A stretch of 64,000 nucleotides of DNA, from NCBI GenBank assembly GCA_034509755.1, contig CM067539.1, positions 58,910,513 through 58,974,512 of the forward strand, written 5' to 3'. Positions 33,713-44,600 of the stretch are shown one piece after another. Positions within the stretch are counted from its first letter, which is position 1, and the number at the start of each line of letters is the position of its first letter. The notes under the pieces were generated by a model. The model did no database searches. It was given only the letters and a program-made list of their open reading frames with translations, and had not been told where the DNA came from. A program made the position numbers and the translations under genes. This DNA comes from Anisodus tanguticus (Eukaryota; Streptophyta; Magnoliopsida; Solanales; Solanaceae).

Positions 33713-35116
33713 TTTATTTCAAGATCTCTTTTCTCATCACCTCTTTCATAGTTGGGTTCAACCTCCTTTGCGCCTCAATTGAAGGCTTGCTCTCATCGTC
33801 CTCACATTGTGTTAATACTACTTCAAGAGCATCGGTACTTTTGAAGCTTTCCTCAGCAACCGCTTTGTCAATTACATCAATGGAAACACATTCGTCACTT
33901 GCTCTTAGATAGGTTGTTGCCCTAAATACATTGAAACTCATTTATTCTCCCTAGACTCAGAGTTTTAGTTCACCCTTCTGAACATCTATAAGTGCTTGCC
34001 CTGTAGCTAAGAATGGTTTCCCCAGGATGATGGGCACATTTTCATCTTCTTCCATATCCAGAATAATGAAGTCAGCAAGAAAGATGAATTTATCCACTTT
34101 TACAAACACATCTTTAATGATACCTCGTGGATGTTTGATCGAGCGATCTGCTAACTACAAGGTAACTGTTGTAGGCCTAGATTCACCCAAACCAAGTCTA
34201 TGAAACATAGATAAGGGCATCAAGTTTATACTTGCCCCCAAATCACACAGAGCATGATGTCACTCAAAAATCCCGATAGTGTAAGGAATCGTGAAGCTCC
34301 TTGGATCTCTCAACTTCTGGGGAAGCTTCTTTTGTAAAATGGCACTGCACTCTTCAGTTAATGCCACAGTCTTATAATCTCCCATTTTCCTCTTTTTAGA
34401 GAGAATTTCTTTCATGAATTTGACATAACTGGGCATTTGCTCTAAGGCTTCAGCAAAGGGAACATTGATGTGCAATTTCTTGAACGCCTCTAAAAACTTG
34501 GAAAATTGTTTATCAAGAGAATTTTTTCGACGTCTTTAGGGGAATGGAATTCTGATTTGAGGGTCAACCATACCCACGGGTGGTGCCTTCTCTGTACTAG
34601 GGTGGTCTTTAGTAACCCCCTCTTTCTCTAAACCTGATATCTCTCCTAAGTCATCATTCTTTTCAATAGGTGGTTGGGTTACAGACTGCTCCACTTGCTT
34701 ACCACTTCTCAAGGTGATGGCCTGACACTGCTCCTTCAGGTTCACAACGGTATTGCTAGGCAGATTCCCTTGAGGTCTGTTATTCAACATGTTTGCTAAC
34801 TACCCTACTTGCGTCTCCAAATTCCGAATAGAGGATCTTGTCTCTATCATGAAATGTGTTGGGAATTGGTGAGAGTCAACAAGGCTATTTGCAATTCATT
34901 GGGGTTAGCTTGTTGAACTTGTGGCCTAGGTTGTTGAGAAAATGAAGCTTGATTCATTAGTTGTTGTGGACTGTTCTACTGATAGCCCTTGGAACTGTGG
35001 CTACTGGTTCTGATATTGCCCTTGAAACTGTGACTGTTGGCCTTGGTCGTTTCTCCATGAAAAGTTAGGGTGATTCCTCCACGCAGGATTATAAGTGTTG
35101 GAGAATGGATTGTTGA
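33713..35116 (-). pseudogene. gypsy gag-protease remnant
   Basis: Minus strand, from right: a gag C-terminal region with an NTYNPAWRNHPNFSWRND motif (about 35040-35095) and Gln-rich repeats, a VVNLKEQCQAITLRSGKQVE motif (about 34680-34745), an HINVPFAEALEQMPSYVKFM block (about 34415-34475), and the aspartic-protease motif CDLGASINLMP (about 34215-34250), followed by GKPFLATG (about 34003-34026). Protein similarity stops at RRLNPTMKEVMRKEILK (33714), where reverse transcriptase should begin. The DNA continues directly into the post-integrase non-coding segment. Internal stops at about 34260, 34535 and 34800. Confidence 0.87.
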
Positions 35117-36983
35117 GTCTTCTTCTTCGTTGATCTCCGGTTGACCGCACTTTCTACACTCCGCTCGAATCCAATCTCTGAATAGAACTGCATTTTCTAA
35201 GGTGTCTCCCGCCAATGAATGTATGTGCTCTCCTATTTAAAATCTTCCCACAGAAATGTCTTCTCATTGTCCCTCAAGTATTTCAGCAAGTCTTCACGTC
35301 CTTTAGCATTGACAATTAAATTGTACGTTACAACACCCTGCAAAACATAAACATCAAATTCGCTAACTTGTGAAGAAGTTGAACCACTAAACATTTTATT
35401 TCTAAGGCCTTGAATACTAGTAGCAGAAACCGCATGTCTTTTATTAGGTTGCAGCAAAGTAGAAGAAGATGGTACCGAAGCCGGTTGATTCTTTGCACTT
35501 TCTTGTTGGTAATACATATATAATTTTTTTTGCATTCAGTGTGTATGCTAGACGTAACTTCTTCTTTAGTTGATTGGTGAGTTGGTTCTTCAGTTGGGTC
35601 TATTGGAACTACTTCTATACAATCATAAATCATTTCAACAAGTGTTTAACAATCGTCTACTTTAATAGTCGGATTTAATACAACACCAATAATATAAATA
35701 GTGGGAATAGAAAAAAATATATTTTAATTTTATAAACATTTTTTCAATAGATGTCTTATAAGTTTGTTTTCTGATATATTCATTAAGTAACAAAAATATT
35801 AGAGCTATATAAAATAACATAGTTGAAATAGTAAGATAATAAATAGCAGAAAATTCTTTAGTTAGCTTGAAAAAAATTCTCTAAAAATCCAATAAGTTCT
35901 AAAAAAAATTCTCAATCATTATCTACAAGCATATCCCTTGGATTTTTATTATAGGCATTAAATAATAAAGTTATAGATTTTCTACAATCGTAAGCAATAA
36001 GTAGTTGTTCATATAGAGAATTCCACGTAGTCGCTACTTCTTCATGAATTTTTCTATAAGGTAATCCACAATCGTGACAAGTTTTTTTTATACTCTTTGC
36101 GTCTTTGTATTTTATTACCTTTAAAAATAAAGTTTATAGCAAATTGTATTTATCAAGAATCTTTTCAAAAAGTTTTAGACCATCCTTTACAACTAAGTTA
36201 TATATATGGCACGCACATTTTATATGAAAATGATTTGGAAAAGATGGAGTTAAAAGATCTTTTAAAATTGTAATAGAATAATTATTAGGAGCAGAGTTAT
36301 CTAATGTAATAGTCATAATTTTATCAGTTATTCCGTAATAATCACAAACTGAATAAATATTGTCTGAAATAAAAGTACCAGTATGCCTATCATCTATATA
36401 TCTATACGCTAAAATACGTTTTTGCATAGACCATTTATAATCTATCCAATGACAGGTTACCGTTAAATAATCATTATTAGAAGTGATAGCCAATTTTCCA
36501 TTAAAATGATATAATGCATAACGTAAATATTGTTGATATCATTAGCAAATTTAAATACATCTCTCTTAACAGTTGATCTAGAAAACCCGTTAAAAACAGA
36601 ATTATACATTTCTCTAATGTAATGAATAAAACCAGGGGAGGAAGGAAATGCAAAAGGCAAACCCTCCACCGCAACTAATTTTACCATATTTTCCCTATCT
36701 TTGTGTTTATCATATTTAGGATAAAAATTTCCCCCACCGTCGGGTTAATTTGAGCATGTACTTGGTCGGGGACACTATGTGAACCTTGTCCCGACTCATA
36801 GGGCATTGGCACACCCGATATTTTAGCCTGATATTGATTCCACCTAGCTATGTGCTCGCCTTGTACATGTCTCAATAAACCTCCCGTCCCACCTTGACCT
36901 TTTCCAGTTTTAAATTTATAAACATTTTGACAAATTTTACATCTAACTACTTGATTCTCTTTGTCCCTATAAAAAACTATCAT
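35117..36983 (-). pseudogene. hAT transposase pseudogene (copy 3)
   Basis: Minus strand. An intact-looking BED finger (CKICQNVYKF then GLLRHVQGEH, about 36845-36950) is followed by the SGQGSHSVPDQVHAQINP linker, a FPSSPGFIHYIREMYNSVF segment and the transposase core (WIDYKWSMQKRILAYRYIDD; the second catalytic-Asp motif ITLDNSAPNNY near 36285). Further on are a Ser-rich SVPSSSTLLQP stretch and the start of the dimerisation domain ending in QPEINEEED. A small deletion has removed most of the ITSDIG catalytic motif (36465-36500). Frameshifts and stops occur between segments. Confidence 0.85.
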
Positions 36984-37226
36984 GCAGTTGATTTTAATTT
37001 TCGTTGTGTGAGGCCTCGACTCATACTAGGGAAATAAGAGGCATTCCAATTTCAGTTTGAGGCTGAGACTCAATCTGAGCTTGAGGTTGAGGTGCACTAT
37101 TTGGTGTGTTTGAACCCCGACACCTAATTTTTTTCTTTTAGAGGGGTTCGAGGCGGGGCGGGTATCGGGACTGGACGGGACGGGGCGGGGCGGGATCGGG
37201 CCGACCCGGCCCACTAGATAGCCGTA
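35117..37226 (-). mobile_element. hAT transposon copy 3, truncated at its 3' end
   Basis: Same family as the elements at 6276 and 10606. The right terminus is recognisable: G+C-rich repeats (37140-37210) and CCCACTAGATAGCCGTA ending at 37226, a decayed version of CCCACTGGCCAGCCCTA. The left side ends abruptly inside the C-terminal domain codons at 35117, where gypsy gag begins, so the other inverted repeat and target duplication are gone. Confidence 0.88.
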
Positions 37227-37250
37227 GTGATAAGTAGTTAATTATCATAT

Positions 37251-37738
37251 GAAAAAATTGTTAAATATGACATTGAATTATCAGAAAAGGCTCAAATATG
37301 CCATCGAACTATCAGAAAAGGCTCAAATATGTCATCGAACTATCATAAATGACTCATTTATGCCACTCTTCATAGTTAGGCTCATTTATGTCATCGTCGT
37401 TACAAAAATGGCTCATCCATGCAATTTTTTTATTAACGCTGATTTTACAATACATATATTACACGTGGCCTCAAATTAGACGTCCACATCGGTTAATTAA
37501 ACCAACCCAATTTTAAATTCCAAATTAATAAAAAATCCATCTCATACACCCGACCCACCCACAACCATAATCTAGTTGGAGGCCACGTTCTACATCTGAT
37601 ATTGTAAAACATACATTAATGAAACTGGCATGGATGAGCCATTTCGGTAATGGTGATGGCACAAAAGAGCCAAACTATTAACGAGTGGCATAAATGAGCC
37701 ATTTTCGATAGTTCTATGGCATATTTGAGCCTTTCCCG
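37251..37738. mobile_element. Fold-back MITE (Mutator-like) with 10-bp flanking repeat
   Basis: Long inverted arms: aggctcaaatatgcc near 37288 and ggcatatttgagcct near 37718, with atggctcatccatgc/gcatggatgagccat pairs further in. The direct repeat ATTATCATAT flanks it (37241-37250 and 37739-37748). A 9-10 bp duplication suggests a Mutator-type element. The left arm has a local triplication of a 31-bp unit (gaactatcagaaaaggctca). Non-coding. Confidence 0.78.
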
Positions 37739-37861
37739 ATTATCATATCTATTAGAATATTATTTGATATTTATTATTTAAAAGATTATGTTGTGTAAAA
37801 ATGTGCTCAATTATTATGGCCTATAAGTATAACATTTTCCTTAAAAAATTAAATACATTTT

Positions 37862-38003
37862 TTTAGTTTCTCTTCGCGTTGGGTAGAGCCCATATCTGGG
37901 GGGAAGCGTTCTCTACCAATGATTTATTCATACCAGGGCTTAAATCCGAGACCTCTGATTAAATTAAGAGCATCCTCATCCACTGCACCACATCCTTTGG
38001 TGG
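37862..38003 (-). mobile_element. tRNA-derived SINE, minus strand
   Basis: The minus strand reads GGATGTGGTGCAGTGGATGA (A-box-like) and, 30-40 bases on, GGTCTCGGATTTAAGCCC (B-box-like), then a body ending in GGGCTCTACCCAACGCGAAG and a T/A-rich tail. This organisation and wording match the common Solanaceae SINEs. Target duplications were not resolved. Confidence 0.72.
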
Positions 38004-38009
38004 TAATTA

Positions 38010-38462
38010 AAAACGTTATTCAACATTATCCTTTAAAATTGAGTAAATTCCAGTTATCCCCTCACCTTAATCCTTTAAGCTACCATTTTCTGTATCACTA
38101 AACTAGTATTAGTGTTTAGTTTTGATTCCTTTTTTTTTTTCTCAAAATAAATATTGATGAAATAATTTCATGATTAATTTTACAAGCATCCCTCTATTTG
38201 AGTATATATTACTCCTTTGTTGGGGCTCCTCTCTCTGATACAACAAAATATCGTAGTATTGTTGGTGCCGGCACTAAATCGAGGAAGGGGTGCGTCATCA
38301 TTTAGTTAGCAACAGAAACTGGTGAAATTGAGCTCAATACGCAAATAGAAATAGAATACTAAAGGCTTATGTCTTCACGACGTAAGGAGCGAAAACAAAA
38401 TACCCTTCGCCAGCCTTTTCATTGATAGAGACATCGCCCGAACAAAGACAATGTACCAAATG
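38010..38462. other. Unassigned spacer before the solo LTR
   Basis: Mostly AT-rich to 38215; then a less AT-rich stretch (38220-38455) with no recognised protein or repeat. Nothing can be named. Confidence 0.3.
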
Positions 38463-40034
38463 TGTAGGTATTTGTTGGGTTCGTAAATCAAATAGTAAGC
38501 ACAGCGGAAGTTTAATTTTTCTTACCCAACAACAATCCTGGCATGGCTTATACGATAATCATGTTGTATGTTCAAAACATGATAAAAGAAAACTTACAGG
38601 TTTTCGTACGCGGGATTCAACACTAAGGTATCCACGCAATTTGTTTTCTCGATTGCAAGATCTAACTCCAGTGTATTTCCTATTCAAGAAAGCTAGGAAA
38701 TCTCTCTTTAGGAACTGAGAAGTTATTTTCTCTAACTACATAATTATGGGGTATGTGTTGTATATATAGGAGTTCAGGAAAAAACCTAAACAGATATAAA
38801 ACAGGAAAACCTAGGCCCATGTTAATGTTCAGTGGACCATCTCAGCTGGTCCATTTCACACGCCCAAAGTGGACAGCCAAGCTCCCATTTTGGGCCAATA
38901 ATTTCTGGCCCAATTGCTTCCTTGTATTTGTCTGAGTACACATATAATATATCCAACACATTTAATTGAATCTGAAACTCAATTCGACTTGATTAAATAA
39001 TTTCTATCAAATAGAAATATTTCATAATTATTATAAATTAAATATCTCGATTCTCAATCGAATATTTAATACTTTCTCAATACACTCTTAGATCGAAGAA
39101 ACAATCGCATATAGTGTGACCCTATAGGCCTTCACATATCGACATTAATCTAATTAAGGTCCATACGAAACTCCTAGACTGCGTCGTATGACAAACTCAA
39201 TATGTGAAGTACGTTTACATGAATCCAGCAAACATAACCTTTATGTGGAACTATAAATTCCTTTCATTCGCGACACACTCGATTAAGCTTAGGATTTACC
39301 AAGTGTCTATCCAAATGACTTAATCACTTTATCTCACATTTATTAGTTGACAACTAGACCATATTCTAAATATGTCTATTTTACTGGTCAGTGACTTTAG
39401 TCAACCTAATAATAATGAGAAGATAAGTACTCTCTCAAATTTTCAATCAAGGATTGAATCATATTCTTGGCTCAACTACCACCTTGATTTACATCTTGAT
39501 GCACCCAACACAAGACGTATCTTTTTCAGAAGGAGTTTAAGCTTAGAACTTGGTCAAAGTACATCATTCTGTAAATAAGGTGTGTACTGACCTCAAGTCA
39601 AAGGACCTTTGTATTCCACACCTCGATAACACTATAGACATGTATAACAAATAGCTTATCGGCAGGGTATACCAATACTTCTCCAAAGTATCCATGTGTC
39701 CATCACGAGTAACCATTACTTGTAGCTGTGAGACATGCTACATTCTCCAAGAATGTGATGCAGACCACATGTCGACTTATAGCATATCATCGATATCCCA
39801 TTATCGATGATCATTAGTCGGGCTATTTTGAGAGTTATCTTCTATCATTAATAGATCTCACTCTATTAATGACAACGTAAGCTCAAGGGATGCACATATA
39901 TGAATAATTGCAAACAATCAAACAATAATTCAATAATTGCAAATGCCATAAATATTAATCTCATTAATAATACGAATGTGTTCAAGTATATTTTGTCCCT
40001 AATATAGATTGTCTCTAGGACATACATACTTTCA
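38463..40034 (-). mobile_element. Solo LTR related to copia element 1, minus orientation, no target duplication
   Basis: Plus-strand ends TGTAGGTATTTGTTGGGTTC and GACATACATACTTTCA are the reverse complements of the copia element 1 LTR ends. Long shared blocks include the region near 39110-39180 (gaccctataggcc, ggtccatacgaaactcctag). Internal region absent. Flanking five bases differ (AAATG and GAACG). The G+C-rich patch of the relative is replaced here by AT-richer sequence. Confidence 0.85.
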
Positions 40035-41570
40035 GAACGATCAAGTCAGCCTGCAGGCAACTGCTATAGATGATGCACCTATCATGACCAGTTTGCTCAT
40101 GCAACTTCTTCATTTATTCACCCGCATTTCACTAAAGTTGTGAGTAGCTGGAAGTGAAGCTAAGTCCAGAGGACTCTATTTTGGCCATAAACAACTTAAA
40201 AAGGACTCAAATCAGTAGTTTGGCTAGTGGACTTATTGTAAGCAAATTTTATTTGAGTTAAAAGAAAGTCCCATGACCCCGGTTGGTTGCCGAAGATGAC
40301 CCCTTACCTTGGTCTCCAAATAAGTTTTCTACTGTCTTAATGAAATCAGTATAATAGTAACAAGACAGCTGAAGAGAGGATGACGTAGATAAGAATCAAC
40401 TAAAGTTAGGGGTAAACTAGGGGGAACAAAGCAATGTATAAACGAGTACAACTTAGGGAGAAAAGGGATAAGACTTAAACTAAATTAAGCATGTTAAAGA
40501 CAATTCTCAGCAAACTTTGACAAGTGATTGAATAAAAAGAAATGGAGAGACTTTCTTTCATGAATTATTCAACTAAATTCACGAAAATAATTTTACAGAA
40601 TTTCAAATCTCCGTTCAATTGATATGTAAAAGTAAAAGATGCTGCAAAAAAACACAAGGGTTAGAAAATCTCAAATTCGTACATAACCCTATAAATGTAT
40701 GAAAGTTTAGAGTAGCAATTAGGAAAGGTTTATTTTGTGACTCAGACAACTCACACTATCTGTGAGGCTCCTTTTATGGGGTCAGTCCTTGTTCTCAGTG
40801 CAACGTGTGAAATGACTTAGTCAAGAGATTGATCTTAGGATACCGGCAAAGGGAGAAGGTGGATACTCTTTGATTCCGATTCGGGCGGAGAGATTGATTT
40901 AGAGGGGCAGACATTTTAGTGGGAGCTCCTTTTTTATGTCAATTTGCGAGTGGGTAAAGGGAAATTCGCTTGTTCCGATAGTTAGTCTAACCCCTTTCTC
41001 GCGGCATTCCATTCGAAGTAATCAAAAAAGTCTAAGACGGAGAAAGTGGTGATGCTCTTTGATGGCATCCGCTTGCTTGATCGTGGACCTATATTGAAGG
41101 AAATTGTCATAATCATTCGTTATAAATAAATATATCACAAGTGTATCTCCTTTTCTTTTTCTTGATATTGCTATGCAGGCATATGTTTATTATTAAAGAA
41201 AAGAAAAAGTAGTATGGTGGTGGTGGTGGTGGTGGTGGTGTTGTTTTATTTTTATACAATTTCAAGCCGTTAAATAAAAAGGTAGCATGTCAAACATCAA
41301 AGTATCTAAAGTGATAATGTAAAAAAAATGTGTTCAAGAATTCACTCATGGTCATGGACACTGGCTAGAATGTTATATCAACCAAAATCAGTGTTCATAA
41401 AGTTGGACATCAGATAATAAGATTTCACTAATATAAATTGCAAGGAAGTTGAAGATCTGATTCATTATCCATACAGAAGGTCTCTAAATGCTAGCAATGA
41501 TGCTATATACCACATCTATATACAGTGAGACTTGTCCAACATATTTTAGTTAAACTGTGCTACTGTTCAA
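40035..41570. other. Intergenic region downstream of the ureide permease gene
   Basis: No gene is supported. It holds an unassigned segment (40035-40760), a patch of different composition (40765-41090, listed separately), a (GGT)n microsatellite (about 41217-41241) and AT-rich sequence that probably includes the permease 3' UTR and poly(A) region on the minus strand. Confidence 0.4.
40765..41090. other. Possible organelle-derived insert (NUMT-like)
   Basis: Composition shifts to purine-rich, moderately G+C-rich sequence (for example ggatactctttgattccgat, gcgggcggagagattg-like and tttctcgcggcattccattc), unlike the AT-rich flanks. This style resembles plant mitochondrial intergenic DNA. No organelle gene is recognised, so the call rests on composition only. 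Confidence 0.3.
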
Positions 41571-41650
41571 CTAAGCAAAAAATAATATATATACAACATC
41601 ACTTTTTTTGGTTCTAATATATACAACAACATTATGATTTCTTCGATGCA

Positions 41651-44600
41651 CTATTTGCGATTCCCTGACGATGCCATAAGTATTCCAACAGCTACTACAA
41701 ACATAAACAGCATGCCAACTAGGAATGTATATGTTTTTCTTGATGATCTTCGGTACTCCCCAAATAAAATTATCCCCCAAAATGTGCTCACAAGAGGCAG
41801 TGCCTGAAATTACAACCACATTTCAAATAAATCAGAATGTTAGCTAGAGAATGATTCAGAGAAAATGTCAAAAATAGTCCCTGATCTTTGGTAATAGGTT
41901 CAGAATAGTCCCTAAAGTATCTCCTGAGTGGTTTTGGTCCTTTATGTTGATTTTTGTCAAATATTTACCAAACTTTGATTGTTAAAATTTAATCGAAACT
42001 GTGAAAATAGAGAATATTTAATTAGAACTCACATCTGGAAATACATTTTTTGCAGTTTATGTTATTTTTTCTCTTTCAAGAGTTTGGTGCAATTTTTTTT
42101 TGAGGTGCAATTTTTGTTAATTTTGGTCTTTTTTGTGTCTCGTGTAGTTTTTTGTGTTGCAATTTCTGTGTTACACCCCGTAATTTCGCGCTTCGTCGTG
42201 TCGTAAATGGATACTGATGTCCCGGAAAGAGGTACGACCTTACGAAAGGGTAATGAAGGTTTATAGCTTGTTTATGAAAGTACCGGAGGTTTTTGGAAGT
42301 TAAGTGGATCGAAGAAAGTATGTTTCGACGAAATCGGAAAACTGTGCAATTTGACGGCAAGGTTGACGGACCGTCAAAATTCCTGCAAATTGAGATTTCA
42401 TAATCTAGATTGACGAACCATCAATCTGACCGTCCTTTTGCGGCGGTGAAATTTTTTTGTCGGGTTTATAAGTTGGTCACCCAATGAATACTTCATTTTC
42501 TTCATAAACCAGACCTAGAACTCTCCCAAAATCCTCTCTAAGGCTCCATAACATCCCAAGATTAATCGAAACCAAATTACGCAAGAATAACGTGATAATC
42601 CCTGTAGTTATTGTAAGAATCATCTTCTCCGTATAGAATTGGATTTGGAAAACCCTTGGTGATGGAATAACGTGTTGTTTTTTTGGGGGGGGGGGGTATT
42701 TTGGTGCGTGAAGGTAAGATTTATCCTCATCTGCCTATGTTTGTGAGTAATTGATGATTTGGAGCAAGTTGTGAAAGATTTTCGTAATTGAAACTCGTAA
42801 AACTATGACACCATCATGATATGACTTGTGGGTTGTTCTACTTGAGATATGAGTTGGAATTGATTGTTGGTGTTGTAAAATTAATAAAGAACGTCTCGGA
42901 GAATTATGGGGCCGAATTACCTAAATATCCCTTGTTAAGAGGTCTAAGAACCTATATGCTTAAAGTTGCTGATAAGATGCTTAAGTGAAGTTCTCAATAG
43001 AATATGGATTAGATATTAATATTAATCCTTTGTTTGCTATAGATACTCATCCTTGAGAAGTACTAGGACATAGAGGACGACTTGTAACTTCGTGGACAAG
43101 GAATGTAAGGCAACTTTCCTTCTTGGCATGACTTGACTCCACGTTTCTTTGAATAGAGTTCCTTCTTGTGAAATTGAATAACGAAAAGCCAATATTTAGG
43201 TATTTCTAATCCATATTACCTCTCGGATTTTATATGTTCCAAACAGGTTGTCTTGAAATTCATGAACGTAGTGCCAATAACAATAGTCGGAGGATAACGA
43301 CGATAGGTCACTCCGGCTCTACTTGTGATGGTTCTTTGAGGTTTGTTTTGCATTACACTTATCTATATGTTGTTATTTTCTTATCGAGTCGCGCTATAGT
43401 CGGACGGGTACGAAACCTAGTTGTGCACACCACTACAGTTGATTTTGATATTACCGAGTCCCACACCTGGGTCGAGTACGACCGAGTCCTCATCGAGGCC
43501 AAGTATGGTATATATATATAATATAATATGATTTTCCCCACATGAAGGTTAGATATTACATTATATGGCCCCACTAAGAGGCTTGATTTTACAGACATGC
43601 ATATTTCTTCATAACTATGACAAGTAGGCCCTCAGAGGTTTGTTATGAGTTTCAGGTTGACTTCCGTACCCATATATCTTGTATTATACTTCTTGCTTAC
43701 ATTTGTTATCTGCCTTACATATTCAGTAAATCTTTCGTACTGATGTCCCTTTCTGGGGCACTGTGTTCATACCCGCAGGTACAGATAGACAGAGCGACGA
43801 TCCTCCTCGTAGGTGATTTGCTCAGCTGTGATTGTCGCACTCCCTTCTCTCGGAGTTGCAATACATAGGGATGGCAATTGGGCGGGCGGGGGCGGGTACC
43901 CCTCCCCCGCACCCGTCCCCGCCAGAAATTTTTATACCCGCCACCCATGGCGGGTACATTTTCAACATCCATATCCGCCTAGGCGGGTATATTCCTAAAT
44001 CCACATCCGCTCCACCACCCAAGTGGATATCCACCACCCGCCAATACCCGCCTGTACCCGCCAGCCATATTTTGCCTCAAAATTCATTATTATTGGGCTT
44101 ATGGGCTGATAATTATGTGTGCCAAATTATTTTGGCTTTAGAAAAATATAAAGTTGTACAAATAAAATTATAGTTGGCAAGTATAAGGCGGGCGAGTGGA
44201 TTTGGGGCGGGCGGTTGAATGCGGGGCGAGAAAGACTAATATAACTGCAAATCCACCACCTACCCATACGCGCCTACTACCCGCCAAAGTTATACTCATA
44301 CCCGCCCCAACTGGTGCGGTTGCGGTGCGGAATCCACAAAATTGTACCCACCAGCAATATAGGAGCCCTTAGGTACTGTTATATATGCTACTAGTATTTT
44401 TTTGCATGGCGGGGCCTCTCCCGACCTGTTGGTATGTATATATTATTCTTAGAGGCTTGCAAACTTATGTACAACGAATGTTTGTATGTCAGGGCCTTGT
44501 CGACCTTTTTGTTAGTAATTTACTCATATGGAGGCCTTGTCGACCCAACTTTCATCTTTCAAGGGTCGAATACGACAGTGGTGCTCTCAAGCCTTCGAGC

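Larger units (their letters stand above)
30814..35116 (-). mobile_element. Ty3/gypsy fragment, minus strand, lacking RT-RH-INT and 5' end
   Basis: Consists of a 3' LTR (30814-32118), a long 3' non-coding region (32119-33712) and a gag-protease part (33713-35116). The left LTR edge sits cleanly inside copia element 2, consistent with insertion into it, with TCTAGA just outside. The right edge is not an LTR; gag is joined at 35116/35117 to the middle of an hAT transposase gene. Reverse transcriptase, RNase H and integrase are absent. Confidence 0.88.

Noticed and set aside
43715..44173. Pro/Gly-rich overlapping ORFs in four frames
   Set aside because: They derive from GCGGGTACCC-type repeats of a nested MITE; composition explains their openness.
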